A stretch of 64,000 nt of DNA from Streptomyces purpureus (GCF_014648195.1 NZ_BMQQ01000006.1:22162-86161); one strand, 5' to 3'. Positions 17,754 to 27,020 are shown, counted from the stretch's first letter. Program-made: numbers and translations. Notes: generated from the sequence alone by a model not told the origin.

Positions 17754-19220
17754 ATGAGCGCCCTTGAACCACCGGACACCGACATACCGGCCCGCCAGAC
17801 CGCCCACCCCGCCGCCCCCGCACAAGGCGGCGGCAGCGTGCTCGACCGGGCCCATCGGGCGCTCTCCGTCGGCATCGTCTCCGTCGTCCTGCTGATCGCC
17901 TTCGAGGCCACCGCCGTCGGTACGGCCATGCCCGTCGCCGCACGCGAGCTGGACGGCGTCCCCCTCTACGCCTTCGCGTTCTCCGCGTACTTCACCACCA
18001 GCCTCTTCGCGATGGTCCTGTCCGGGCAGTGGTCCGACCGGAGCGGGCCGCTCGCCCCGCTCACCGCCGGCATGTCCGCCTTCGCCGCCGGGCTGCTGCT
18101 GTCCGGCACGGCGGGCACGATGTGGCTGTTCATCGCGGGCCGGGCCGTGCAGGGCCTCGGCGGGGGTCTGGTGATCGTCGCGCTGTACGTCGTCGTCAGC
18201 CGTGCTTACGCCGAGGCGCTGCGGCCCGCGATCATGGCCGCGTTCGCCGCGAGCTGGGTCATCCCCTCGGTCGTCGGCCCGCTCGCCGCCGGCACCCTCA
18301 CCGAACACCTCGGCTGGCGCTGGGTGTTCGTCGGCATCCCGGCCCTCGTCGTCCTGCCGCTCGCCCTCGCGCTGCCCGCGATCCGGCGCACCGCCTCGGG
18401 GCCGGCGGACCCGCACGCGCCGGTGGCCGCGTTCGACCGGCAGCGGATCCGGCTGGCGTTCGGGATCTCGCTGGGCGCCGGGCTGCTCCAGTACGCGGGG
18501 CAGGAGCTGCGCTGGCTCTCCCTCTTCCCGGCCGTGGCCGGCGTGGCGCTGCTCGTGCCGTCCGTGCTGGGGCTGCTGCCGCGCGGCACCTACCGGGCGG
18601 CGCGCGGACTGCCGTCCGTGGTCCTGCTGCGCGGCATCGCGGCCGGGTCGTTCATCGCGGCCGAGTCCTTCGTGCCGCTGATGCTGGTCACCGAGCGCGG
18701 CCTCAGCCCGACCCTCGCCGGGATGTCGCTGGCCGTCGGCGGTGCCAGCTGGGCCCTCGGCTCGTACATCCAGGCCCGGCCGTGGGCCGAGCCGCACCGG
18801 CAGAGGCTGATGGTGCTCGGCATGGTCCTGGTCGCCGCGGCCATCGCGGCCGCGCCGAGCGTACTGATCCCCGCGGTGCCGGCCTGGACGGTCGCGGTCG
18901 CCTGGACGTTCGGCTCCCTCGGCATGGGCCTGGTCATCGCCTCCACCAGCGTCCTGCTGCTGACGCTCTCCGCCCCCGACGAGGCCGGCGCGAACTCCGC
19001 GGCCCTGCAGATCTCCGACGGCCTCTCCAACGTCATCCTCCTCGCCACCGGCGGCGCGGCCTTCGCGGCCCTCGGCGGCGGCGCGATGTCCCACGCCGCC
19101 CCCACTGCCTCCTCGGCCTCCCACCCGGCGGCCTTCGCGGCGGTGTTCCTGCCGATGGCCGCGGTGGCGCTCGCCGGGGCGTGGGTGGCGACCCGCCTGA
19201 GCGCGCCGGAAACGCGCTGA
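17754..19220 (+). CDS. MFS transporter (drug/multi-substrate exporter type)
   Basis: 488-aa major facilitator superfamily permease with about 12-14 hydrophobic helices. The loop 2-3 motif A-like segment is GQWSDRSGPL and motif C-like glycines occur in the exporter-type helix 5 region (VVGPLAAGTL). This resembles DHA2-type exporters; the substrate cannot be inferred. ATG 17754 is chosen because the upstream extension is low quality and a -10-like TACTCT (17742-17747) ends 6 bp before the ATG, the arrangement of leaderless Streptomyces transcripts. The stop codon region (19217-19223) appears to double as the -35 of the following toxin-antitoxin promoter. Confidence 0.9.
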   Translation: MSALEPPDTDIPARQTAHPAAPAQGGGSVLDRAHRALSVGIVSVVLLIAFEATAVGTAMPVAARELDGVPLYAFAFSAYFTTSLFAMVLSGQWSDRSGPLAPLTAGMSAFAAGLLLSGTAGTMWLFIAGRAVQGLGGGLVIVALYVVVSRAYAEALRPAIMAAFAASWVIPSVVGPLAAGTLTEHLGWRWVFVGIPALVVLPLALALPAIRRTASGPADPHAPVAAFDRQRIRLAFGISLGAGLLQYAGQELRWLSLFPAVAGVALLVPSVLGLLPRGTYRAARGLPSVVLLRGIAAGSFIAAESFVPLMLVTERGLSPTLAGMSLAVGGASWALGSYIQARPWAEPHRQRLMVLGMVLVAAAIAAAPSVLIPAVPAWTVAVAWTFGSLGMGLVIASTSVLLLTLSAPDEAGANSAALQISDGLSNVILLATGGAAFAALGGGAMSHAAPTASSASHPAAFAAVFLPMAAVALAGAWVATRLSAPETR

Positions 19221-19252
19221 CACCGGGCGGTACCATGCGGTACCGTCGAGAC
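19217..19252 (+). promoter_or_regulatory. Toxin-antitoxin promoter and operator (GCGGTACC direct repeat)
   Basis: TGACAC (19218-19223, overlapping the MFS stop) and TACCGT (19241-19246) are spaced by 17 bp and the ATG follows 6 bp later, so the transcript is probably leaderless. GCGGTACC occurs twice exactly 10 bp apart (19227-19234, 19237-19244), one helical turn, across the spacer and -10. This is the expected layout for autorepression by the RHH antitoxin. Confidence 0.65.
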
Positions 19253-19450
19253 ATGGCTGGTCTCAATGTCAGGTTCACCGAGGAAGAGCTGGATGCCCTG
19301 CGCGAGCGGGCCGAGGCGGAGGGACGCAGCATGCAGTCCTTCGCCCATGACGCGGTCCTCAGGGCCATAAACGAACACTCGCGGCTGTTCAACGAGGCGG
19401 CCGATCACGTGCTGAAGGTGAGCGAGGAGCTGAACCGGAGGCTCGCCTGA
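19253..19450 (+). CDS. Ribbon-helix-helix antitoxin of Doc-type toxin
   Basis: 65-aa protein with a ribbon-helix-helix start (GLNVRFTEEELDALRERA, residues 3-20) and a helical C-terminal half that would wrap the toxin. Partner of the Doc-family gene that overlaps its stop codon. It should neutralise the toxin and repress the operon through the GCGGTACC repeats just upstream. The start at ATG 19253 is supported by the leaderless -10 element; the longer frame through the MFS gene is a shadow. Confidence 0.85.
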   Translation: MAGLNVRFTEEELDALRERAEAEGRSMQSFAHDAVLRAINEHSRLFNEAADHVLKVSEELNRRLA

Positions 19451-19818
19451 TCCAGTACCTCACGTTGCCCGAGCTGCTCAGGCTGGCCGAGCGACTCGGT
19501 GCCGCGGAAGTGCGCGACTACGGCTTGCTCGACTCCGCGCTCGCGCGGCCCCAGTCGAGCGTGTTCGGGCAGGACGCCTACCCGGATGTCTGGCAGAAGG
19601 CCGCGGCGCTGATGGAGTCCCTCGCCCGCAACCACGCCCTCGTCGACGGCAACAAGCGTCTGGCCTGGTACGCGACCTGGGTCTTCCTCCATATGAACGG
19701 CCATCCGCTCGACGCGGGGTTCGACGTCGACGCGGCTGAGCAGTTCGTGCTGGACGTCTGCCAGGGCGCGCTCGACGTGCCCAAGATCGCCGCACAGTTG
19801 CCGGTGTTCAGTCGCTGA
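19447..19818 (+). CDS. doc: Doc/Fic-family toxin (probable CTG start)
   Basis: 123 aa if started at CTG 19447, or 117 aa from TTG 19465. The Fic/Doc core HALVDGNKR (63-71 from CTG) is present, a variant of HxFx(D/E)GNxR with Leu for Phe and the Lys typical of Doc kinases, which phosphorylate EF-Tu. The family's usual N-terminus (YLTLPELLRLAERLG) begins right at the CTG. GGAGG at 19437-19441 lies 5 bp before CTG but 23 bp before TTG, and CTG overlaps the antitoxin stop as CTGA. So a CTG start is favoured. Toxin half of a type II module with the RHH antitoxin. Confidence 0.85.
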   Translation: MIQYLTLPELLRLAERLGAAEVRDYGLLDSALARPQSSVFGQDAYPDVWQKAAALMESLARNHALVDGNKRLAWYATWVFLHMNGHPLDAGFDVDAAEQFVLDVCQGALDVPKIAAQLPVFSR

Positions 19819-19967
19819 GGCGAGCACACGGGGCGCCACGAGTGTGACGCCCGTCGCACTCCGCGAGGTCACCGCGTCGCGCGGCCGGGACGGGGACCGG
19901 GCCGCCGGTAAGGTGGCCCGGTTGTCGTACGGACATCCCGTGTACCCGAGCCCGTGAACCGGAGACC

Positions 19968-21752
19968 GTGACTACTACCGCCTCCCATCACCTCTCACCC
20001 GCCTTCCCCGGCCGGGCCCCTTGGGGCACCGCCAACAAGCTGCGTGCCTGGCAGCAGGGCGCCATGGAGAAGTACATCCAGGAGCAGCCGCGCGACTTCC
20101 TCGCGGTGGCGACCCCCGGCGCCGGAAAGACCACCTTCGCGCTGACCCTCGCCTCCTGGCTGCTGCACCACCACGTCGTGCAGCAGGTCACCGTCGTCGC
20201 GCCCACCGAGCACCTCAAGAAGCAGTGGGCCGCCGCGGCCGCGCGGATCGGGATCAAGCTCGACCCCGACTACAGCGCCGGACCCCTCAGCAAGGAGTAC
20301 CAAGGCGTCGCCGTCACGTACGCGGGTGTCGGCGTACGGCCCATGCTGCACCGCAACCGCTGCGAGCAGCGCAAGACGCTCGTCATCCTCGACGAGATCC
20401 ACCACGCCGGTGACTCCAAGTCCTGGGGCGAGGCCTGCCTGGAGGCGTTCGACCCAGCCACCCGGCGGCTCGCGCTGACCGGTACGCCCTTCCGGTCCGA
20501 CACCAACCCCATCCCCTTCGTCACGTACGAAGAGGGCAACGACGGCATCCGCCGCTCCTCCGCCGACTACACCTACGGCTACGGCAACGCCCTCGGCGAC
20601 GGCGTCGTCCGGCCCGTCATCTTCCTCTCCTACAGCGGCAACATGCGCTGGCGCACCAAGGCCGGTGACGAGGTCGCCGCCCGGCTCGGCGAGCCGATGA
20701 CCAAGGACGCCATCTCCCAGGCCTGGCGCACCGCCCTCGACCCGCGCGGCGACTGGATGCCCAACGTGCTGCGCGCCGCCGACCAGCGGCTGACCGAGGT
20801 CAGGAAGGGCATCCCGGACGCCGGCGGGCTGGTCATCGCCAGTGACCAGGACTCGGCCCGCGCCTACGCCAAACTGATCAGGGAGATCACCGGCACCAAG
20901 GCCACCGTCGTCCTCTCCGACGACGTCGGCGCCTCCAAGCGGATCGACGAGTTCAGCGAGAACGACGACCGCTGGATGGTCGCGGTCCGCATGGTGTCCG
21001 AGGGCGTCGACGTGCCCCGCCTCGCCGTCGGCGTGTACGCCACCACCATCTCCACCCCGCTCTTCTTCGCCCAGGCCGTCGGCCGTTTCGTACGATCCCG
21101 CAGGCGCGGCGAGACCGCCTCCGTGTTCCTTCCGACGATTCCCAATCTCCTCGGATTCGCCAACGAGATGGAGGTCGAGCGCGACCACGTCCTCGACCGC
21201 CCCAAGAAGGACGGCGAGGAGGACCCGTACGCCGAGTCCGAGAAGGAGATGGCGGAGGCCGAGAAGCAGCAGGACGAGGACACCGGCGAGCAGGACATGC
21301 TGCCCTTCGAGGCGCTGGAGTCCGACGCCGTCTTCGACCGGGTCCTTTACGACGGCGCAGAGTTCGGCATGCAGGCCCACCCGGGCAGCGAGGAGGAGCA
21401 GGACTACCTCGGCATCCCCGGCCTCCTCGAACCCGACCAGGTGCAGCTGCTCCTGCAGAAGCGCCAGGCCAGGCAGATCGCGCACAGCCGCAAGAGGCCC
21501 GACTCCGAGGCCGACCTGCTGGAGCTTCCCGCCGAGCGGCGGCCGGTCGTCTCCCACAAGGAGCTCCTGGAGCTGCGCAAGCAGCTCAACACGATGGTCG
21601 GCGCCTACGTCCACCAGAGCGGCAAGCCGCACGGCGTCATCCACACCGAGCTGCGCCGTGTCTGCGGCGGTCCGCCGAGCGCGGAGGCGACCGCGGGCCA
21701 GATCCGGGAGCGGATCAAAAAGGTCCAGGAGTGGGCGACCCGGATGCGGTAG
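19968..21752 (+). CDS. Superfamily 2 DEAD/DEAH-type helicase
   Basis: 594-aa ATP-dependent helicase or translocase. Motif I is ATPGAGKTT (Lys54), motif II is DEIHH (near 143), motif III TGTPFRSD is present, and motif VI appears as QAVGRFVRSRRRGE (near 366-379). An acidic linker (about 415-450) precedes a C-terminal region of helical character ending in a segment rich in Lys/Arg. No nuclease domain is visible. GTG 19968 follows CCGGAG with short spacing. It stands alone, after a toxin-antitoxin pair and before an IclR gene; role in DNA or RNA metabolism unknown, though the type is widespread in actinobacteria. Confidence 0.92.
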   Translation: MTTTASHHLSPAFPGRAPWGTANKLRAWQQGAMEKYIQEQPRDFLAVATPGAGKTTFALTLASWLLHHHVVQQVTVVAPTEHLKKQWAAAAARIGIKLDPDYSAGPLSKEYQGVAVTYAGVGVRPMLHRNRCEQRKTLVILDEIHHAGDSKSWGEACLEAFDPATRRLALTGTPFRSDTNPIPFVTYEEGNDGIRRSSADYTYGYGNALGDGVVRPVIFLSYSGNMRWRTKAGDEVAARLGEPMTKDAISQAWRTALDPRGDWMPNVLRAADQRLTEVRKGIPDAGGLVIASDQDSARAYAKLIREITGTKATVVLSDDVGASKRIDEFSENDDRWMVAVRMVSEGVDVPRLAVGVYATTISTPLFFAQAVGRFVRSRRRGETASVFLPTIPNLLGFANEMEVERDHVLDRPKKDGEEDPYAESEKEMAEAEKQQDEDTGEQDMLPFEALESDAVFDRVLYDGAEFGMQAHPGSEEEQDYLGIPGLLEPDQVQLLLQKRQARQIAHSRKRPDSEADLLELPAERRPVVSHKELLELRKQLNTMVGAYVHQSGKPHGVIHTELRRVCGGPPSAEATAGQIRERIKKVQEWATRMR

Positions 21753-22100
21753 CCGGACCCCGCGGGGTCCAGCGGGGGGCGTGGGGAGGGGTGTATAGGG
21801 GGCGTACGAGCGGGCCACGGACATAGTTCGTCTTGACCTCCAAAGCCGCACGTCGGAGCGGAGGACACCCCTAACGGGGATCAAGGCCTCATGGACGCCC
21901 GGATTCTGGACGAGGGCTTCCGCTGAGCGGAGCCGGTCGCTACTGTCCCCCGCAACATGCACGCCCCGTGGCAGCGCCGCCGCGGAGCGCAGCCGGTGTG
22001 CCATGGCCTGCCGGCGGCCTCTCCGTGCGTCGCCGCTTGGGACCGGTGTCGCAACCCCGTGAGAGTGTCCGCCGTCACTCACTCCGAAGGAGGGGGCGTC
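21753..22100. other. Intergenic region between helicase and IclR genes
   Basis: 348 bp. A 16-bp perfect palindrome, GGACCCCGCGGGGTCC (21755-21770), directly after the helicase stop may be a weak terminator. The rest should hold the IclR promoter; TACTGT near 21941 is the best -10-like hexamer. An in-frame extension of the IclR gene reaches 21957 but has noncoding composition. AAGGAGG (22087-22093) is a strong ribosome site for 22101. Confidence 0.45.
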
Positions 22101-22745
22101 GTGACCGCGGAGACTTCCCAGACGCTCGACCGGGGCCTCAGGGTCCTGAAACTGCTTGCCGACACCGACCACGGGCTGACCGTCACCGAGTTGTCCAACA
22201 AACTCGGCGTCAACCGGACCGTCGTCTACCGTCTGCTCGCCACACTCGAACAGCACGCCCTCGTCCGCCGCGACCTGGGCGGCCGTGCCCGGGTGGGACT
22301 CGGCGTGCTCAGGCTCGGCCGCCAGGTCCACCCGCTCGTACGGGAGGCGGCGCTGCCCGCGCTGCGCTCGCTCGCCGAGGACATAGGCGCCACGGCCCAC
22401 CTGACCCTGGTGGACGGCGCCGAGGCGCTGGCCGTCGCGGTCGTGGAGCCGACCTGGACCGACTACCACGTCGCCTACCGCGCCGGGTTCCGCCACCCGC
22501 TGGACCGGGGCGCGGCCGGCCGGGCGATCCTCTCCGCCCGCCAGGCCGGCGGCCTGGGCGACCCCGGCTTCACCCTCACCCACGGCGAACTGGAGGCGGG
22601 CGCGAGCGGGGCGGCCGCGCCGCTGATCGGCGTCACCGGCATCGAGGGCAGCGTCGGAGTGGTCATGCTCGCGGACGCCATCCCCGAACGGGTCGGCCCC
22701 CGCGTCCTGGACGCGGCCCGAGAGGTGGCGGACGCGCTGCGCTAG
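22101..22745 (+). CDS. IclR-family transcriptional regulator
   Basis: 214 aa: N-terminal winged HTH (LTVTELSNKLGVNRTVVYRL, about residues 23-42) and an IclR effector-binding domain (about 75-214). GTG 22101 is chosen because AAGGAGG lies 7 bp upstream; a GTG at 22062 in frame is possible but has no ribosome site. The C-terminal domain is somewhat shorter than usual (family about 250 aa). No divergent or co-directional metabolic gene reveals its target. A tandem repeat array begins just after its stop. Confidence 0.88.
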   Translation: MTAETSQTLDRGLRVLKLLADTDHGLTVTELSNKLGVNRTVVYRLLATLEQHALVRRDLGGRARVGLGVLRLGRQVHPLVREAALPALRSLAEDIGATAHLTLVDGAEALAVAVVEPTWTDYHVAYRAGFRHPLDRGAAGRAILSARQAGGLGDPGFTLTHGELEAGASGAAAPLIGVTGIEGSVGVVMLADAIPERVGPRVLDAAREVADALR

Positions 22746-23203
22746 CGAGCCGCCTCGCCGACCCTTGGCGGGTCTGGGGGAGTGGCTGTTGGCCGGTGCG
22801 GGGCGCGTCCTCGTACGCTCCGCGGCCCTGGCGGATGCGGTGTGCGATCCCTCGTACGCCCGCGGGCGCTCGGCCGGTCCGGGGCGAGCCGTCGTCTGCT
22901 CCGCAGGTCCTGGCGGATGCCGGGTGCGCCCTCGCACGCTCCCCAGCCCCTGGCGGATGCGGGGGCGCGCCGTCGTACGCCCCACAGTCCCTTAGCGGGT
23001 CCCGGGGTTAGCCGTCGTACGCCTGCGGGCCCAGGCGGATGCCGGGTGCGCCCTCGCACGCTCCGCAGCCCCTGGCGGATGCGGGGGCGCGCCGTCGTAC
23101 GCCCCGCCGACCCCTGGCCGGTCCCGGGTGAGCCGTCGTACGCCCGCGGGCGCTCGGCCGGTCCCGGGCGAGCCCGTCGTGCGCCCCGCCGGTGGCCGGC
23201 CGA
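22746..23203. repeat. Tandem repeat array, about ten 40-bp units
   Basis: The entire gap between the IclR stop and the promoter of the next gene is built of imperfect tandem repeats of 39-42 bp. Each unit carries a core close to GTCGTACGCCCCGC followed by CCCTGGCGGATGC or a CGGCCGGTCCCGG variant. Units can be read at about 22803, 22842, 22883, 22923, 22963, 23005, 23045, 23085, 23127 and 23167. Units 4 and 7 are almost identical, and units 3, 4, 6 and 7 share CTGGCGGATGC or AGGCGGATGC. There are no unique spacers, so it is not CRISPR. Long antisense frames across it are composition shadows. Confidence 0.9.
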
Positions 23204-23215
23204 TACATTGGCCGG

Positions 23216-24013
23216 GTGCTCTCCCGTCTCGGCCACCTCACCCGTACCCGCGCGCTGCTGCTCTGCGCGCTGCCCCTCGTCGCGCTGATGCTCGTCGTCG
23301 GGGTGGCGCCGCTGCCGTACTCCGTGGCGCAGCCCGGTCCCACCGCGGACGTGCTCGGCACGGACGAGGGGAAGCCGGTGATCACGATCTCCGGGGCACA
23401 GACGCGGCCGACGAGCGGGCAGCTGCGGATGACGACCATCGTGGCGACCGGACCGTCCGCCGACATCGGACTCGGGCAGGTCGTGGACGGATGGTTCCGT
23501 ACGGACCGGGCCGTGCTGCCCCGCAACTCCGTCTACCCCGCCGGGAAGTCCGACGCCGAGGTCGCGAGGCACAACCTGGAGCAGATGACCGAGTCGCAGG
23601 ACGTGGCCGTGCGGGCCGCCCTCGGCTACCTCGGCAAGGACCCGAAGCAGGTAAAGGTCACCCTGCACCTCGCCGACGTCGGCGGCCCGAGCGCCGGGCT
23701 GCTGTTCTCGCTCGGCATCGTCGACAAGCTCCAGGGCGCCGGCGCCGGCAAGGACCTCACCGGCGGGAAGACCATCGCCGGTACGGGCACGATCGAGGCG
23801 GACGGAACGGTCGGCGCGGTCGGCGGGGTCTCCCTGAAGACCCAGGCGGCCGGACGGGACGGGGCCACCGTCTTCCTCGTACCGAAGGCGGAGTGCGGGG
23901 ACGCCCAGTCCGAACTGCCCAAGGGCATGCGGCTCATCCCGGTCTCCACCCTCAAGGACGCGGTCTCCTCCCTCCGCGCCCTCGGCGAGGGCGGCCCGGT
24001 CCCCAGCTGCTGA
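23216..24013 (+). CDS. PDZ/Lon-type (S16) membrane protease, YlbL-like
   Basis: 265 aa from GTG 23216. One N-terminal transmembrane helix (about 12-32), a PDZ-like middle (about 60-145), and a Lon proteolytic domain with the Ser-Lys dyad: Ser159 in GGPSAG and Lys208 in GGVSLKTQAA. No ATPase domain, as in the YlbL family. The start is chosen because TACATT (23204-23209) ends 6 bp before the GTG, a leaderless arrangement; a GTG at 23192 would lie inside the repeat array. The promoter abuts the tandem repeat array. Function probably proteolysis at the outer face of the membrane. Confidence 0.9.
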   Translation: MLSRLGHLTRTRALLLCALPLVALMLVVGVAPLPYSVAQPGPTADVLGTDEGKPVITISGAQTRPTSGQLRMTTIVATGPSADIGLGQVVDGWFRTDRAVLPRNSVYPAGKSDAEVARHNLEQMTESQDVAVRAALGYLGKDPKQVKVTLHLADVGGPSAGLLFSLGIVDKLQGAGAGKDLTGGKTIAGTGTIEADGTVGAVGGVSLKTQAAGRDGATVFLVPKAECGDAQSELPKGMRLIPVSTLKDAVSSLRALGEGGPVPSC

Positions 24014-24029
24014 GGCCTTGCTGACGAGG

Positions 24030-24245
24030 TCAGACGGCCGTCGGGTGGACCGTCCGAGGCTGAGGGGCGGCCAGGCGCAGCCCCAGCTCGACCAGTGCCC
24101 AGCCCACCTGGGCCCGTACGGCATGGGCGGCCCGCGCCGCGCGCGCCTCGCTGGACCGGTGGGGGAGCAGCGCGGCGGCCGCCGCCTCATGGCGCAGCTC
24201 GGTGGAGCGCAGTTCGTGCATCCGCAGGTGGATGTCCGCGTGCAT
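24030..24245 (-). CDS. Small hypothetical protein (71 aa)
   Basis: 71-aa Ala/Arg/His-rich, probably helical protein without recognisable domain or signal. GAAGGGA precedes ATG 24245 by 8 bp on the minus strand, which supports translation. It lies 48 bp downstream of the ArsR-family gene in the same orientation and is probably co-transcribed with it. It may be a small partner or target of that regulator; I do not recognise a family. Confidence 0.65.
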   Translation of the reverse strand: MHADIHLRMHELRSTELRHEAAAAALLPHRSSEARAARAAHAVRAQVGWALVELGLRLAAPQPRTVHPTAV

Positions 24246-24293
24246 GGCGGGTGTCCCTTCGGTCGTCTGGGTCGTGTCGGTCGTCTCGGTCGG

Positions 24294-24920
24294 TCAGGCG
24301 TTGCGCTGGGGGAACGCGTGCAGATGGACGCGGACGCGCTCGGCGTCGCCGGGCTCGGCGAACGCGTAGCTCCGGATCAGGGCGTGCAGCTTCTGGTCCA
24401 GTTCGCGTAGCTGCTCCGGGGTGACGTGCAGGGTGAAGTCGCTCAGGTCGGACGCGGCGACCCACTCGTCGGACCAGTCGGCCCGGGTGCCGATCCAGGT
24501 CGAGAGCTCCTGGCTGTGGATGGTCGCGATCTCGTGCAGATAGACGTCGGCCGCGCCGCGGGTCTCCGGGTCGGCGTCCCGGAGTGCCGACTCGTCGAAG
24601 GTGGTGCCCTGCTGGGCCGCCTGCCACCAGCGCTCCCGGCCCTTGCCGCGCTCCGGGGCGTCCTCGACGAACCCGTGCGCGGCGAGCTGCCGCAGGTGGT
24701 AGCTGGTGGCTCCGCTGGACTCGCCCAGACGGTCGGCGAGCTGCGAGGCGGTGGCGGGGCCGTGCCGCCGCAGGGCCTGGAGCAGGCGGATACGGAGCGG
24801 ATGGGCGAGGCCGCGCAGGGACCGCGGGTCGAGCGCGCGCTCCACGCGCTTGGGTGCGTCCGGCGCCGGTGACTGGGGATCGGACTCGGCGGACTCGGGA
24901 GAGGTCTCGGGCTCGGGCAT
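24294..24920 (-). CDS. ArsR-family winged-helix regulator (HTH_20 type)
   Basis: 208 aa. A winged HTH at about 35-100 (ATASQLADRLGESSGATSYH) is preceded by an acidic Pro-rich tail, with a C-terminal helical region that probably dimerises. No Cys metal site, so metal sensing is unlikely. Transcription appears leaderless: TTGCAA and TAGAGT spaced by 17 bp, ATG 6 bp later. A perfect inverted repeat covers the -35 and spacer, so the gene is very likely autoregulated. Followed by a small 71-aa gene. Confidence 0.9.
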   Translation of the reverse strand: MPEPETSPESAESDPQSPAPDAPKRVERALDPRSLRGLAHPLRIRLLQALRRHGPATASQLADRLGESSGATSYHLRQLAAHGFVEDAPERGKGRERWWQAAQQGTTFDESALRDADPETRGAADVYLHEIATIHSQELSTWIGTRADWSDEWVAASDLSDFTLHVTPEQLRELDQKLHALIRSYAFAEPGDAERVRVHLHAFPQRNA

Positions 24921-24926
24921 GCTTCG

Positions 24927-24983
24927 ACTCTAGGCGTGCAAAGGAGTCCTTGCAAGTACTTCTTTGCAAGGACTCCTTTGCAC
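24927..24983 (-). promoter_or_regulatory. arsR promoter with perfect 20-bp inverted repeat operator
   Basis: GTGCAAAGGAGTCCTTGCAA (24936-24955) and its exact reverse complement (24964-24983) flank an 8-bp centre. On the minus strand the -35 TTGCAA (24955-24950) is the inner end of one arm, the 17-bp spacer is the rest of that arm plus 3 bp, and TAGAGT (24932-24927) is the -10. The arms are unusually AT-rich for this genome. Each arm is itself a partial dyad (TGCAAAGGA/TCCTTGCA), so two or four subunits could bind. It could also act as a terminator for the upstream Lrp gene. Confidence 0.8.
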
Positions 24984-25000
24984 GCCGCCCCGGGGGTCCG

Positions 25001-25477
25001 CTACGGCTCCTCGTCCCGCGCCGCCTGTTCCACCAGCGGGATGATCCTGAGCGGTACGGGGTTCTCCATCACGATCGCCGTCGACGCGCGCACGATCCCG
25101 TCGAAGCCGACCACCCGGTCGATCACCCGCTGGAGGTCGGCGTTCGAGCGGGCGACCAGGCGGCAGAGCATGTCGCCGTGGCCGGTGGTCGTGTGCAGCT
25201 CCAGGACCTCCGGCACGGTCGCCAGGTGGGCGCGGATGTCCCCGCCCTGGCCCTGCTTGATCTCCAGGGTGGCGAACGCGGTCACGGGGTATCCCAGCGC
25301 GGCCGGGTCGACGTCCGGGCCGAAGCCGCGGATCACGCCGTTCGATTGGAGGCGGTCCAGCCGCGCCTGGACCGTGCCCCTGGCCACGCCGAGGCGGCGG
25401 GAGGCCTCCAGGACCCCGATCCGCGGCTCCCGTGCCAGCAGCACGATGAGACGGCCGTCCAGATGATCGATCCCCAT
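25001..25477 (-). CDS. Lrp/AsnC-family regulator divergent from hppD
   Basis: 158 aa from ATG 25477: an N-terminal HTH (VLEASRRLGVARGTVQARLD) and a C-terminal RAM/AsnC ligand domain (about 65-150). AGGAG lies 6 bp before this ATG, so the longer frame to 25519 is less likely. It faces hppD across 121 bp and is a natural candidate to control tyrosine catabolism; a regulator in this position (HpdR) has been reported in S. coelicolor, to my recollection. It ends 18 bp before the inverted repeat of the arsR promoter. Confidence 0.9.
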   Translation of the reverse strand: MGIDHLDGRLIVLLAREPRIGVLEASRRLGVARGTVQARLDRLQSNGVIRGFGPDVDPAALGYPVTAFATLEIKQGQGGDIRAHLATVPEVLELHTTTGHGDMLCRLVARSNADLQRVIDRVVGFDGIVRASTAIVMENPVPLRIIPLVEQAARDEEP

Positions 25478-25539
25478 GACGGACTCCTGATGGTCACCAT
25501 GTACAGATAGCCCGGCCATACTGGCCGCTGCCTATGCAG

Positions 25540-26744
<1,205 letters not shown>

Positions 26745-27020
26745 CCCGCAGAACCCGTGGGTCCGGCACCGCAACGGGGGGCCGGGCCCGCGGTCGCGGC
26801 CGGGCCGCGCGTGCCGCGTTCGACTGCCGCCCGTCGGCCGCAGGCAGCGTGGGCGGGGCCCGTCCGGCGGGCACACGGCGGCGCGGACGGGTGGTCGCGT
26901 CGGCTGCCGCCCACGGCCGCTCGGCGGCCGCAGGCAGCGTGGGCCGAGCCCGTCCGCCGGGCACACGGCCGCGCGGCAAGCGCCAACGCGCCGCCCGCCG
27001 TGCCGCCCGCCCCCGCCCCG
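26745..27020. repeat. GC-rich intergenic repeat pair (51-bp core, 90-bp offset)
   Basis: Non-coding gap between convergent hppD and the TPR gene. A 51-bp core starting GGCCGCAGGCAGCGTGGGC occurs at 26836-26886 and 26926-26976, with four mismatches by eye. CTGCCGCCC precedes each copy at a shorter and variable distance. The family differs from the 40-bp array at 22.8 kb and from the repeats at 46.4 kb. Confidence 0.8.

Noticed and set aside
19995..22985. 996-codon open frame on the minus strand across the helicase and IclR genes
   Set aside because: It is the mirror of the high-GC plus-strand genes (Gly/Val/Arg-rich, no domains). The plus frames have clear helicase and IclR motifs.
22746..23203. 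CRISPR array
   Set aside because: Units are contiguous 40-bp imperfect repeats without unique spacers, and no cas genes are nearby.
22742..24190. 482-codon minus-strand frame through the tandem repeat array and the Lon/PDZ gene
   Set aside because: Translates the repeat units as RRAPASARG-like words; no start signal or family. The plus strand carries a real protease.
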